Translations under genes and position numbers: made by a program
The notes under the pieces: generated by a model
What the model saw: only the letters and a program-made list of their open reading frames with translations
What the model was told of the DNA's origin: nothing
The model's database searches: none
Part shown: positions 24,390 to 36,861 of the stretch, piece after piece
Layout: every line of letters begins with the position of its first letter
How positions within the stretch are numbered: position 1 is the stretch's first letter
From: Epiperipatus broadwayi
Lineage: Eukaryota > Onychophora > Udeonychophora > Euonychophora > Peripatidae
Length of the DNA stretch: 64,000 nt
Assembly (NCBI GenBank): GCA_028023455.1
Contig: JAQFVV010000184.1
Span: forward strand, 310,001 to 374,000
Direction: 5' to 3'

Positions 24390-25848
24390 AAGAATCAAAT
24401 TTGATCTCAATTTCAAAAGAGGGGATTACAGATATTAAAGACCTACATTTCAACTCCAAAAGCAAAATTTCTGACACTCCTGAAGGGGAGTTATGGATGA
24501 AAAACATATGGTACAGTCGTGCCATCAAAAAGAATTTTTACAAAAATATTGAAAATTTGCAAGCTAAAGTTAACAAAGATGATTTCAGAGGGGGAAAAGA
24601 TATACCAACAAAATTAAATCCTAAGTCAGTTGTTGGTACACAAGGAAGCCAGGGGGTAAGTGAATGGATAGATATTAATGTTATTTCAGAGTGCAATAAA
24701 GAACTGAAGTAAAAAAAGGCCCCTTCCAACACTGAAAAAACAGTTTTTTTGTCAGTACAGGCCCTTGTTAATAAATTCAATAAGCCTGAGTACACCATGA
24801 AGAGAGAGAGAGAGAGAGATTATACAAATCGCAGGAATATAAAATAAAGGGCCCCAGAATCTCAAAGTTGTGAAAAACATAGACAAGTGCATTGAAGAAT
24901 TTCCAGAGCTTAATTTGAATAGTAATAAAGTTTTGGATAAAAAAAGTATACCGAAAACAGGAAACTTTTCTAAATTGCAATGAAAACCCATAAAAGATTT
25001 CCTACGCACAGCAAGTGCTCAAGGGTAATAAAGGGTCTAGTTTGGGGGGGGGTTCTTCCTCCCAGGCTCCTACAGCATGGACTTTGCATAAAAACATGTA
25101 TGAAAAAGCTTCTGAACTTGTAGAAAATGAAGACATGGTGTTAGAAAAGGAGTTCCCAAAGTTTCAATTAGAACAAGTGGAGAAGAAAGTCAGAAGACAG
25201 TGGTCCCCCACTACATTCTGCAATAAACAGATTTAACCACTCAATAAATTCTCATCTGATGAGGTCTTTTCAAATTTATATATGACTGTGCCCTCCTTCT
25301 CTCCACCACCACCACCACCAACATTAACTATTATCAATTCCCAGTTCAAGACCTTTACAACCTTCTTCAATCAAATTGCCTTTGGACCTCAATATATAAG
25401 ATATTATTTCATCATCCAAATGATCAGTATGTCATGGTCCATTTTTTTAACTGCATTCCTAAATAACCCTTCAAATCAAGAGATAAAACCCTGATAGGTC
25501 AGCATTGTGGGGATGAACTTTGCAAAACAGAATCTCCAGACACTACTTTAATCATATGGGAAAGTGAGTGCTTTTGGATACATGAAGATTTGAGGTCTGG
25601 ATGCAGGTGCCTTTACAAACACAGCCAAATTTAAAATCACTCTTGGTAAGGGAGTATCACTCTCAGCCATACCAAGCCTTGTTGAGCTTGGTGAATCTCT
25701 TGTGATGATCACCATGTGAGGGGTTCCCCACAGTGTTTTCATTGTGATATAAGAGGCCACTTGGTTCAGGATTGTTTGGATAAGAGATGTATTAGATGTG
25801 GACAGGTCCAGAGGGTTCCTCATAGATGCAATCTTGATGAGTCAGTCC
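24386..25848 (+). pseudogene. LINE 1 ORF1-like (gag-like) remnant with zinc knuckles
   Basis: An open stretch of 108 codons (24386-24712) and fragments in shifted frames (25015-25236, 25716-26048) form a broken first ORF. The clearest motif is a CX2CX4HX4C knuckle, CFHCDIRGHLVQDC, at about 25734-25775. A second Cys/His cluster, CIRCGQVQRVPHRC, follows. Such knuckles bind nucleic acid in ORF1 proteins of several LINE clades. Upstream residues (SLVELGESLVMIT) resemble the strand that usually precedes the knuckles. Frame changes around 24713-25010 and 25236-25700 disable it. Its position just before the endonuclease supports the ORF1 role. Confidence 0.65.
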
Positions 25849-25918
25849 CTACAGAGCAGATGATTGAAGAACTGATATCCTCTAGCCCTTTACCCAACTC
25901 CAAAATTAGACTTTGGGT

Positions 25919-26240
25919 ATTGCAGAAAGTTAAAGCTAGCACCAGGTATCTCCACAAGCAAATTGGTTGCAAGAAGACTTGGAAATGTGGCAAGAAAACC
26001 CCCCAAATAAAAAATGATAGAGGAGAGAGTGGAATGGTTCTACCTTAATACTATCTCAAATTAGATTGTCAGGAATAGCGGGTATTGCAGAAAGTTAAAG
26101 CACAGCACCAGGTGCCTCCACAATCAAATCTCTGGCCAGAAGACTTGGAAATGTGGCAAGAAAATCCCACAAAAAACAAAAAAGATAAAGAGGAGAGAGT
26201 GAATGGTTCTCCCTTAATTCTATCTCAAATCAGACTGTGA
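25919..26240 (+). repeat. Diverged 155-170 bp tandem duplication in LINE 1
   Basis: Both units begin TATTGCAGAAAGTTAAAGC and include GAAGACTTGGAAATGTGGCA and GGTTCTNCCTTAAT. The second starts at about 26073. Confidence 0.85.
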
Positions 26241-26698
26241 GGGCCAGTTAATCTACACAGTCCTTCAATTTCACTCCTTCCTCAAAATACTTCCAATAGG
26301 GCTAAAAGGCACAAGATGATTCCCCCACCTTTGAGTCATGGGAGGAATTGGTGTCTGTTGAAGATTTGGTTGTACTTTCTGGTAAAGATGACAGTGAGAA
26401 AATTGATCAGCCTGAGAAAAAGTAACTGATGTACTGTATACCCTGGTACCAGATGGAATTAAGGTTTCTTCAATGGGGTTTTTACCCCCTGAAGATTCAC
26501 CTCAAGTTGAAGTCCTCCTTGAAGCATTTGACACTTCCCTTCATCAGAGGGTTCTGATTCAGAACCCCCAGCCTTGATGTCCTCACCTCTGAGGGTTGTG
26601 TCTCCAGTACTACCTTTGTCTCAGGACATAACAGAAGAAGTGCCTCCAGAAACTGTAACAAATGGTGAGGCTCTCCCTCTGACTAAGGGCTGAATCCA

Positions 26699-26790
26699 GA
26701 TTCTGGGGACCCTAGTCTAAATTTATGTTCTGAACACAGGGTCAGATTCTGGGGACCCTAGTCTAAATTTATGTTCTGAACACAGGGTCA
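26699..26790 (+). repeat. Exact 46 bp tandem duplication in LINE 1
   Basis: Two identical 46 bp units (26699-26744 and 26745-26790), beginning GATTCTGGGGACC and ending CACAGGGTCA, lie just upstream of ORF2. Confidence 0.95.
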
Positions 26791-26793
26791 ATT

Positions 26794-27545
26794 ATGTTGA
26801 AAATTGTGTCTATTAATGTCAGGGATCTGAATTCAATGAATAGGACCCATGCCTTACTTCATTGGTTTAGGATGAAGAGTCCTACCCCAATTCAAGGATT
26901 TTAAATTTGTTATAATCAGCAGGCAATTTCCTCTGCTGCTCAAATATTGCTGCAGGAGGGAAAGCCATATTGATTAACCACAAGGCATCATTGACTGGTT
27001 TAGAATATTATGGACTAATTCTGTCTAATCCTTTTAATTCAATTCAATGGCCAACAATAAACATTGTGAATGTATACCTGTCTCAAAACTCAAAATTGAT
27101 TCATAGTGTAATCCATGCAATTAATTCAACCTTAAGGACCAGTCCTTTTCCCACCATTATCATAGGATATTTTAATCACAATTATGATAAATTTCTAATC
27201 TTGTATTTTTGTGCTTTAACCAACCCCTTGAAAGTGGAGAGAAATATTTTAGTTCTGGAGCTCTCTCCTTTTATAATTGGACTGCTAAATCATTAATAGA
27301 CCTTGTGTTTATATCACCTTCACTCTCCACCTCGATGAAAGCCTATCTGTTATCTTTGGACTTTTTAGACCTCCTGGCACTTGAGGTCCAGATTGGCCAT
27401 ATGGAGAGTGCTCAGACTATAACTGGTCTCAAAAGAAATGATTTGAATGTTAACAAGAGCCAATGTATCTACAAAACTGATTTTGGGATGTACATTGAAT
27501 TTAATAGGGTTAGGCTCCTGAGCCTCCCATCAGAAATTGCATGAA
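26794..27545 (+). pseudogene. LINE 1 ORF2, endonuclease portion, broken
   Basis: The start MLKIVSINVRDLNSMNR at 26794 matches the N-terminal strand of apurinic-type (exonuclease-endonuclease-phosphatase) domains, but a stop comes at 26899. The domain continues in other frames. VNVYLSQNS, then TIIIGYFNHNYD, corresponds to the GDFN motif, with Tyr for the Asp. KSLIDLVFISPSL corresponds to the ID-motif, and FLDLLAL sits at the degraded SDH active-site position, where the His is lost. This enzyme nicks target DNA for insertion. With two catalytic motifs altered and several frameshifts it cannot be active. Confidence 0.7.
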
Positions 27546-27849
27546 AAAAAGTTTACTAAAATATTTAAATGATCAGATAAATGAGTGCACAATGGTGAAT
27601 AAAGGGTTTGTGCATCTAATTAGATCCCTATCCCTTCAGGAACAGACTATATCAAAAATAATGGACTCCCCCAAAAAATCCAAATATAGGGAGAAATAGA
27701 AGGCAGTTTCCAAATACCTCTTGATTAAGAGGGCATGGAAATATTTACATCTTTAGCACTGCTAGACTAGGGCCTAGCTTTGTCAGGCCCTAGGGTTTGA
27801 TAGAAGCTCCTGTGCCCCAAGGTCAACTGAGGCAGGCAGTAACCGATAT

Positions 27850-29640
27850 GTGGGGTCTTCCATACATCTCAGGATCAGAAAACATTATGCAAAAAAATTC
27901 AATCCTCCCTGCACTCTTATGTTCTGTAGATCTTTCTCAACCAGTGGATCTGATTCACATAACATCACAGAATTGTGCATCATTGCTAAGATCAAAGTGT
28001 TTCAGGACAGGATCCACCCTGGTTTGCATGGAGTCCCTAAGTTCCTTCTGGTTGACCTAAGATCCTTCACAGTTCCAATTGTGAAGAACATGGTGCACCT
28101 CAGTGGGAGCTACCCCATTGCTATGGTGTGTTTCCTGAAAAAACTCAAATGCCTGAGTGATTTGGGGAATTTAAGACCCATCTCCATCAAGGATAATATT
28201 CAGCAAAACATCCAAAAATCATCCTCTTATCAGATTGCCAAAAAAGGGAGCTTAACTACTGATGCTGTTGGCTGTTCTCCTCATAGTTGAACAAGTATGT
28301 AAGAGAAGGATGAACAAGCCAGTCATGGCACAACTAGACTTTGCCAATGTTTTTGATTTTGTCAGAATAGAAGTGCTATGCAGTGTTCTGGAGGGATGCA
28401 CTCTAAGGCATACCTCCAAATCATGGAGAACCTCCTGTGAAATCAGATTTTTCTGACTTTGGATGGTTGAGTTGCTCCAGGCTTTCAGCCTTGTGTTTCC
28501 ATCCCCCAGAGCTTTCCACCGACTGCACTCCTTTTCATGGCTTACATCAACCCTCTCCTGTTGAGCATCGAGGTTACCCTACCTGGGATTTCCATTCTGG
28601 TGCTTGGAGAGAGCATTCACCACATTTATTATATGGATGAATATGGTGGTGTTTCTCTCTTCACATGAAGAGATCTGTGAGCTAGAAAAGATACTGGACC
28701 AGATCACTTGTGATTATGACCTAAAGGTTTAATGAGTAGAAATTGTCCTTATGGTCAATCAGAACTGGTAAACAAATACTGGGGAGATTTAATGCTCCCC
28801 CACAGAAATTTTTCAGCTTTTGACAAGCATTTCCCCCATATTTATGAGAAAAGAGATGGAGAAGGCCTTAATTGTAAAGGTTGAAAAAACAGTGAAGTCA
28901 TGATGGATGGTCCCACTTTCATTGTTAGGGAAGGTCATGCTACTAAATGCTGTGGTGCTGCCAAAAATTACTTACTAGCAGGCTTTTCCCCAACAAAGGC
29001 ATTTATCAAAAGGATTAAAACTCAATGTAGAAAGCTGTACTTGAGGGGGAGAACAGTAATCAGCATGAGGATTCTTCAAAACCAAAGTTGTTGAATGGTT
29101 GGGCCTATACTCCATTCAAATTTTTTTCCTGTAATGGATCTATAACATCTTGGTCAGGTTGTTTTGGAAAAATGAGAAAGTTGAGTATCCTTTACCAAGT
29201 ATTTAAGTAGAGCCCATAGATTGACCATCTCCAATTGAAGGAGGTATTTGGTTGAAGTAACAGGTTACGATAATGATTGATAACACAAGACAGGTTACGA
29301 TAATGATCGATAACACAATATTTCCAGCACCTTGTTTGCTGGAAGGTTATCCTATTGGGACCTGTATGGGCTCACGCACAAAGACAAGGTGGAAGAAAAA
29401 ACAAAACCCTTACTTGTTATATCAAGATTTGCAAGGTTGACTAAGAGGCTAAAATTAGATCCTTATTTGGTAGATTTTCTGCTCAAGGTCAGCATCAGAG
29501 TCATTCCACTAGATCATTCCTGAATTACAGGAGGGAGTTTAAAATGAACATTATCTGCCCCCTCTGTAACAAAGCTGAGATTTTGTTCATATATTATGAT
29601 GGATTGTGAATTATAGAATGCTATATGGAAGTGATTTCAA
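27850..29640 (+). pseudogene. LINE 1 ORF2, reverse transcriptase and C-terminal region, broken
   Basis: RT landmarks appear in order across shifting frames. NLRPISI is at about 28169. QLDFANVFDFVRI (palm motif A, with the conserved Asp) is at about 28330-28368. The motif B region is scrambled at 28440-28560. YYMDEYGGVSLF (motif C, where the expected Y-A-D-D reads YMDE) is at about 28628-28663. A C-terminal CPLCNKAEILF segment lies near 29558 and matches the Cys-rich tail common in LINE ORF2. Loss of the second catalytic Asp and multiple stops make it inactive. Confidence 0.75.
29264..29323 (+). repeat. 30 bp tandem duplication in LINE 1
   Basis: GGTTACGATAATGATNGATA followed by ACACAA occurs twice, differing at one or two bases. 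Confidence 0.85.
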
Positions 29641-30728
29641 TTGCAGAATTCTGATAAGAATGTGATGGCTATTGACATTCTCAAAGCAATCAAGAAAGAT
29701 GAATTCAGATTGATCAGACTTGCAATGCAAGGGAACTTTGCTATAGGGTCAGCCAGAAACATAAAACTCTCAAGAGGTACAAGGGATTCAATTGAAGAGA
29801 CATTTATAAAAAAAATTAAAGAACATAGAAAAAAGGACAAAAAGACATGCCAGCAATGGCTGGCAGACCAAACCTGATCTAGGGTCAAACTCACCAGGAA
29901 AATCTTAAAGAACTTATTGAACTTCTTCCAACTAAGGACTTGCTATTCCTGTGTAGTCCTGCAATGTAATTGAGAAATCACATGTATCTGGACCGATCTT
30001 GGAACGTTGGATTGTGTGGATTATCTTCCTTTTAATTAAGCTCATTGGTCTCAAATTATCAAAACAATTCAAATAAAATGTCCTCATTTAGGGCCTTGGG
30101 AAACATTTGCTTATTACATTAGTAGGGCCTTGAGAAACATTTGCTTATTATGTTAGTATACTCCCAACCACTAAATAAAAGTCGGTGCCTAATAGGTATC
30201 CGGGATTTGCTGAGTGATAAAATGCAATCACAGCAGACCTGGAGGGATAAAAAATAACGTTATTTTTGTAGTGTAAAAATTTACATTATATTATTTATGT
30301 AGAATAATGATTGAACATTAGTAACCTAGGTACATTCGTACTGAAAAGATTTATGACCCAGATGTGCAGGAGTCAGATTGAAGTCCTTGCAGGTCCGGAC
30401 ATATAATATATTTGTATAACTTCAGTGGGGAGTATTGTTTGGTCTTGAATATTCAAATTATGTCTTAATCAGGATAAGCAATGTAAAATTTACCCAGAAA
30501 ATCCATTTGAAATCTTGTAATATGGCAGTGGAGATGTTGGATGGATGGAATGAGACTATACAGGTTTCCTTTCATGATAGGGATTCCCCATGCAGACAGA
30601 TGATGCCATTATAGTTGGCAATGCAATGTAAGTTGTCTAACCTCTCAACCGTTAGTGATGAGGCACAAATGTCTTTTGAAACAAAAAAAACTTCAGATTT
30701 GCAGTCAAGTTGCAAGAACCATATGAAC

Positions 30729-31096
30729 TGAAATACAGGCTTATTATATACCTCTATCAATGTATAAAATATATAGGGTATATGAACACACACAATCCAT
30801 CACTCACCACTCTATCTAATATCACTGATACACTTGAACACATAATATGCCAAAAATATAAATAATCACCAATATACATATTTCATGCTAAACCAGCAAT
30901 TATCAGTTGGTCCAGATTATCATCTCCACATAGATATGCAATAAGTGTTCAGATATATATTAAGATAGCCAATCTTGGCCTCAGGGTGACCTTTGAGCAT
31001 TCCATCATCAAGATTTTTAATTGGATGGACAGTTGAAGAATTGGAGTGTGGAGTGGATTGAAATGTCCATTAAAGTATGAAGATTGGCTATCTTGC
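30729..31096 (+). repeat. Family A copy with terminal inversion, truncated
   Basis: The forward part (about 30780-30985) runs through the HHR block to ATATTAAGATAGCCAATCTT. An inverted part follows from about 31015 to 31096, containing GAATTGGAGTGTGGAG and ending GAAGATTGGCTATCTT. LINE relic 2 begins right after the inverted part. The forward-then-inverted layout repeats that of 4984-5852. Confidence 0.7.
30868..30911 (-). ncRNA. Decayed hammerhead ribozyme in the family A copy at 30.8 kb
   Basis: Stem I ACCAA/UUGGU and the GAAA block are intact. The first core block reads CUGAUAA, so G8 has become A, and the base of stem II is mismatched (UUGCU/AGCAU). G8 is the general acid of the hammerhead, so this copy should be inactive. 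Confidence 0.65.
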
Positions 31097-31113
31097 TCTT
31101 TAATTAAACAACA

Positions 31114-31671
31114 TAATTCAGTAATGGCAATATTTCAAATTCTAACCCATCCAAATGATAGATACATTGCAATTGAATTTAAAACCTGGGCTGATAGATT
31201 GCAATTTAAGAACAATAATAAACTAGAAGATAAAATCCTATGCAACATAGAGATGAATAGGCCAACTGTGCTTCAAGGAAAACTGTCTAACCAGGTTCAC
31301 TGAACAGGAGCTGCAAAATATTTTAATCAAATTTTGGCTGGTCTCAAAAATTCAAATTCTTGCCAGACTCTTTTCTGAAAGGTAATATAATATCAAATAC
31401 TGCAACATTCTTACTAACAATTAAGTAAAACATTTCACCCATGGACAGTCCTACCATGAACAATGCGAGAAGATCTCCAATGGTTCTCTCATTCAAGGCA
31501 GTGCAGCCACAGTGCTTTTACTGCTTGAAAAGATCACATTTAATTAGAGGTTGCCTGGAAAAAATATGCTCCAATTGTGGCCAAAAGAAAAAAAACTCCA
31601 TCATTGTGATAGAAAAAATATTGAAAGCAATGCCAGCACCACTAACTTTATACAAAAAAAAACACTAATCA
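31114..31671 (+). pseudogene. LINE 2 ORF1-like remnant with zinc knuckle
   Basis: Open pieces at 31114-31303 and 31441-31668. The second contains CFYCLKRSHLIRGC (CX2CX4HX4C) at about 31516-31557, then CSNCGQKKK. It aligns with the knuckle pair of LINE 1. The second knuckle is cut short by a frameshift. Such proteins coat LINE RNA. Confidence 0.65.
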
Positions 31672-32673
31672 AAAGAATAACACATAAACAAGGGACTGAA
31701 AAATTAAAACATTCAAAACCAGTGGACAGTAGGATAATATAGATCCAACTTCTGACTTAATGCATTGTCTTTCAATGATAGCAACCAAAATGTCAACCTC
31801 ACAAAACAACAGGAACTGAGTTCAACACAATCCCAAAAATTAAATCCATGGTTCAGACACCTACACCAGAAGTTTTACAATCTAGCATAGACAAAAATAC
31901 AATTGATCACCAAATAGTAAAATATTTTAAACCAAAAAAATAAAGAAAGACAATAGAACATGCATAGACACCATAGTTAAAATGAAACTTCATCCATCAA
32001 AAGAAGAGAAACACACAACCAAGGAAGATACTTTAGTGAAGAGTCACTTAGCATCCAACTTAACATACAAAATGCAACAGTAATTCATAAAGATAAGCAA
32101 TCTGACCATAAATCTGATAATTTAAGGTCTTGCAAAATAGAATCCAACATTCCATATTTTAAAAACAGTAAAACTGCTAACACAATATCAAAACCAAACA
32201 AGTCACCACAAAACTCAAACAAACAGAGAAGAGATGATAAACACACAACAAAATCAAATATTTCACCAAAAATAAAGCAGACTCAAACAAGTCCCTCTGA
32301 AGATTAGCAAAAGAAAGTCATTCAATCCAGATAAATCAATCTCAGATGAAGATTTAAACCCAGTTAGTACTGCTCCAGCCCAATGTAACAATCCTTAATT
32401 TCTGAGAGCACTCAGTCCAGACATTGTAAATCGGGGGAAAAACATAAAACCTTGGAACTTCCAAATACTGACCCAAGAGATGGTGGATGTCCCCTTTGTA
32501 AAGCTATTGGGATCTATAGATTTTGAAGAGATGCAGGAAGAGTTACAGTTCATCACTTCTATATGGTCTCAGATACCTTCAGAAGATTCAAATAATCAGG
32601 AGATTGATTATATCTATTCTTCAATGGGTTGACCCTGAATCTTGAGAAATCTGAGGAAGAGGAACTAAACTAA

Positions 32674-33382
32674 ATGGTCATTAATTATAAAATAGCTGGT
32701 GTTAATATATGCAGCCTTAACTCTTTAGACTGTGCTTATGCAATAAGAAATTGGGTAATGGTAATGGTCAACAATTCTCATATTCTACTGATGGGTGAAA
32801 CAAAGATCCACAGCAACACAGATAGTAAAATAGAAACTATAATGGGCTCCAAGGAATACACAAGATTCTCAATCAGATCCCCTGCAGCTGGTGCTGTAAG
32901 AGTACTAATAAACTATAACTCACCACCAAATAAATTCAGTGTATTTATCTTGACAGCAACATAATCATTCTGGAGGTAGAATCCTTGGGCTACAACATAA
33001 ACCTAGCTTACATATATATGGCAAGAGTGTCACTGCTATACCACTGGATCATACAAATACTAAATGCAGTTCTAAGTAATAGGTCTGGTTCATCAATCAT
33101 AATACGATATTTTAATACCACATATACCTATCACTGATCAACAGGCAGTTGATGAGTGGAGAGAGCTTCTTCCCTCTTGGGGCCTTCTCCCTGTACACCA
33201 AAACTTGTAAGTCCCTAATAGATCTATACTATGCACCAGACCTACATTTCCATATAAATGCATCATTGGTACCTGTTTCATTTTCAGAACATATGGCCCT
33301 CATTGTATTGCTGGACACCATCTTTGGCCTCCCCATATCCTTAGGCCCACTGCAAAACTATGTGCAAGGTGATCAGGACTAG
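32674..33382 (+). pseudogene. LINE 2 ORF2, endonuclease portion, broken
   Basis: From 32674 the frame reads IAGVNICSLNS (first strand), then ILLMGETKI, which contains the catalytic Glu of the QETH-type motif. A stop comes at 32962. Later pieces include IIIRYFN (degraded GDFN), KSLIDLYYAPDL and FSEHMALI (SDH with Asp changed to Glu). The domain order is that of apurinic-like LINE endonucleases. At least two frame breaks and altered catalytic positions disable it. Confidence 0.7.
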
Positions 33383-33952
33383 CATGATGGAAGCCATAGT
33401 GTCTGAAGCATACATATATTTTAACAAAATAAATATTCTATCAAGGTCAGCAAAAAAAGCCTGGTTCTCACTGACAGGCATCCTCCAAACAATCCTAAAT
33501 CATCTCTCAGAAAGGCAAGAGCCCCAATGGTCTCCTCTGAGACCTTGTAGACATAGAAAGACATCTCCAAACATTGCAAAACCAACCTACAGGAATTGAT
33601 GACATCATCAGATTCAAAATTTATATGATCAAAACAACTGCCACAACAACACTGCTGGGCCAAGATTTACTGAGATGGACACCAGAGGAAAGAATCAAAT
33701 CACTCCATCATCTATCACAATAGACAGCAAAACCTATGTGAACCTTCACATAATGAACACTATTAGAGAACACTTGGGTCAGAAAATGCAAGATGAATGC
33801 ATTGTCAGCACTCCAGATTGGCCTGAGAGTGACAATGAAAGCCATCATGGTATCACAGATCTTATTACTACAGAAGCCATCATCTATACCTGATGAGTCC
33901 ACCCCAGTCTTCAAATCCTTATACTTTATCTTAGTCAATTCACTATACTAAT

Positions 33953-35802
33953 ATGAAAAAGATGGTGAATCACTTGGCATCAGAAAATAAAACCATTGCT
34001 GACCTGCTTCCAGTGGCTCTGGTTACATTCATTAAAAAGCATAAAGTGGTCACAGACCTTACAAATATCAGACCTGACTCCACTTTTAATCAAAACAATA
34101 GAATCTGTAATCAAAGACCTCATTCAATAACTGATCATAAAACTAAAAATCAATACACCAAGAAAGGCTCTTCCACTGTGCATGCAATGAGTAATGTAAT
34201 AGCATTAATTGACTATATCAGATGCAATCAGAAAACAAATCCAACAGCAATCCAACTAGATATTGCTGCTGCATTTAATTTGGTCCACATTGACACACTC
34301 TTAGAAGTTCTGTCCAAATGTGATATTCCAGTGGCACTTATCCAGATTATAAATAACCTGTTAAATAACAGGGAAATATTCATTACTATGAATGCCAACA
34401 TTATATTGGAATTCAAACCATCCCAGTCATTACCCCAAGGTCCCCCTCTCAGTGCTATATGATTTCTACCATATATCAATCCCCTCCTAATAGATGTGGA
34501 AAAATATGCCAGGAGTTTATGTACCTAGTCTAAACAGAAAGTTTACTACATTTGTATATACAGATGTTGTAATGATCATCCTCCCCACCAAAAATATCTC
34601 TCACTGTTTCAAAAAATACTGGATAGATATTCAAATAAATATGGGCTACAATTTAATCCAGACAAATCTGCCTCTTGACAGATTTGCTCTTGGAAAACCA
34701 TTAAATCTACCTCTGTTAAGCCATAAAAATACCTTGGCTTCTCTATATACAGATCTGCCATAGCAATGACAAAAGATGTACATGAGAATTTACTAGTTGC
34801 AACAAGGAGAATTGTCTCATTCTTATCTGGAATCTATCTTTCCCTGCTCAACATGAATGTACTCCCAAAAATTTTATATTTCCTTCCCTTTATAAAACCC
34901 ACAAAGCACTTCTGGGGGCAAATTAATGTGCTGTGTTCAAGGATCTTATGGAATGGAAGGACAGTGGCAATTAGCCTTAGAGTCATGCAGCAGTTAAGAA
35001 AATTTAATGGACTATCCTTACACTCCATAAGGCTTTAATATATCAAGAAACTCACAATACTATGTACAATTTGATAACAGCATCTGGAGTAATACTGTTC
35101 TCAGGTCTCACAATGCAGGGTATCATGGTTTTCCCTAATCAATGGTTATATAAAGCAATTCACTACAATAATGGACACTACATTTAACTCTAAAATCATG
35201 CTCTGGAACATATATGCAATCCTGCACCCAACCATACAATCCATAGTCAATACATTGTACAGCAAAAAACAGAAGCTTATAAAAAACTTTAAAAGTTAGA
35301 GTTCTGAAGCCAAATATTTAGACTTCATCATTAAGTATAACATCAATGGACTATCCACAAACCATTTTTTCTATTACAAGCAAGAATATACCAGCATAGA
35401 TCCAATTTGTGGTCTGTGCCTGTGTGAGAAGAGACTACCGAACACTTCACCAACCATTGTACAAAGCTAAATTTGATTCATCTCATCATATTCTCCAATA
35501 CTAGAATAGACCTTAAGCTTATCATGTCATTAAAAGATAGTATCAACACAAAAACCTTACCAATAATAAGACTCTTGGCCTTCCTGATCTATGCTGTTGT
35601 GATGGAATGGCCACAGCCAAATGAAGCTCAAATCTTCATTAGAACTCTCAGTATAGAAAAGAGGGATAAGTGCCTGGTGTCATCAAAAATATTTGTGGAC
35701 ACTTGGATTCTATTTTCCTACCCACAGAAGGCAGCATATTGGAAGACCATTCAACAGTTCAAACTAACTAAAGAAAGTGTTGGGAAATATTCCTGGATCT
35801 GA
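33953..35802 (+). pseudogene. LINE 2 ORF2, reverse transcriptase and C-terminal region, broken
   Basis: A 169-codon open stretch (33953-34462) holds IRPDS, motif A AIQLDIAAAFNLVHI (about 34246-34290, catalytic Asp present) and motif B SLPQGPPLSAI (about 34428-34459). A stop follows. Motif C is in the next frame as FVYTDVVMIIL (about 34549-34581), with the first Asp kept and the second changed to Val. Thumb and C-terminal fragments follow at 34766-35038 and 35473-35802, with CGLCLCEKR near 35408. Loss of an active-site Asp and several stops make it inactive. Confidence 0.75.
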
Positions 35803-36000
35803 GAGACTTTGTAACAACCTAAAAATTAATGAATAGTTAAATGCAATAAGGAAGAAAAGAATATTACATAATAAACAACATGGGCTATTTACTACAGAAT
35901 AGCCAATGATAACTCAAGATATCAGTTAACTCCTCAAGACTGACAGTTGGTATATGCTTAGTGCTATGTAATCAATGTATGCATTAGAAGTATAAAAGAT

Positions 36001-36470
36001 ATTGTGAAAGAAAAAGAAAAAGTACTAAAAAATGAGATATTTTCAGAAAATATGTGGTTAGGTAGTTTATATTTACATATGTAGTACAAAAAAGTAAATA
36101 GCATTTAAATAGCCCATTTCTAGGAACCTGTCTCACCAATGGTATGGGTGGTGAAAATATGATTGTTTTTATTCGTTTCAGTTCCTATTTAAAAATAATT
36201 ACATCAATTTATTGATAAATACTGGGTAGTTTGGCTATAAGCAAGATGCCTGGGAGAGAGGCTGATTAGAATTAGTTTTATCAAACTGGGATTAGATCAG
36301 ATAAATATATATCATTATGTAGATATAATATGCATTTTAATGATTTAAAGAGATTCATTATTTTATGATGTTTTGTTTAAAGAATTGACAAATAAAGACA
36401 AACTATCAAAAATGATAATTAAGTTGTATAACTTAAATGTAATATCTTATTGTCTAAGAATGGTGTAATG
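36001..36470. other. Non-coding stretch between LINE 2 and family B
   Basis: No gene recognised. AT-rich unique-looking sequence. Confidence 0.5.
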
Positions 36471-36861
36471 AAAGTTATCAAAACTGTCACTATGAACAAG
36501 GAAACTCAGATGTTGATATCTCTATGACATCACACAATATTATTAATCAAATGAGAATTAAAAAGTATATCTGGGTTAAAGATAACTTTTACTTTAATGA
36601 ACTATCAGTAATAATCATTAATATAAATTCTATAAAATGGTTTGTAGTGAAGTTATGAGTTCACAAAGTTTGACACTTGTAATCAAACTATAGTTAAATG
36701 CTATCTATAAAACCATAAATAAATAATAAAAATATGTGTAAGAAATTGTGATCTGGGTCAAACTGATGAATTCTGATTTCCCACAAAATGCCCATCTTGG
36801 ATATCATTTATCTTTTTCACATATCTTTGATCCTACATTTCAGAACATCATGATTAAATAG
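36471..36861 (+). repeat. Family B leader with decayed hammerhead (direct copy of 46830-47060, inverted copy at 46480-46830)
   Basis: Contains TAAAATGGTTTGTAGTGAAG, GACACTTGTAATCAAACTATAG and ATATGTGTAAGAAATTG, which recur at 46830-46945 directly and at 46590-46690 in reverse. The ribozyme relic at about 36756-36800 (+) keeps CUGAUGA, but stem II is destroyed and GAAA reads AAAA. Confidence 0.65.

Larger units (their letters stand above)
24110..30240 (+). mobile_element. LINE relic 1 (non-LTR retrotransposon, near full length)
   Basis: In order it shows a 5' leader, an ORF1-like region ending in CCHC zinc knuckles (25.7 kb), an endonuclease (26.8-27.4 kb), an RT (27.95-28.7 kb) and a C-terminal Cys-rich segment (29.55 kb). 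Its C+G content is higher than the surroundings. Frameshifts and stops are frequent. Several internal tandem duplications are present (24312-24389, 25919-26240, 26699-26790, 29264-29323 and 30091-30164). LINE relic 2 has the same module order and similar knuckles, so both belong to one clade. The clade is not determined. The 5' end may lie in the N gap. Confidence 0.8.
31097..36000 (+). mobile_element. LINE relic 2 (non-LTR retrotransposon, near full length)
   Basis: It shares the module order of LINE relic 1: ORF1-like with zinc knuckle (31.5 kb), a Lys/Asn-rich linker (31.7-32.6 kb), endonuclease (32.67-33.3 kb), RT (34.0-34.6 kb) and a Cys-rich tail (35.4 kb). It is richer in A+T than relic 1, and the two are clearly different copies or subfamilies. 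A purine-rich run near 36005-36030 may mark the 3' end. No target-site duplication was identified. Confidence 0.75.

Noticed and set aside
25255-25280. CTGATGAGGTC as a hammerhead core
   Set aside because: No stem II partner and no second core block.
33891-33925. CTGATGAGTCC as another hammerhead core
   Set aside because: No GAAA block at a suitable distance, and stem II does not pair. It lies in LINE 2 coding remnants.
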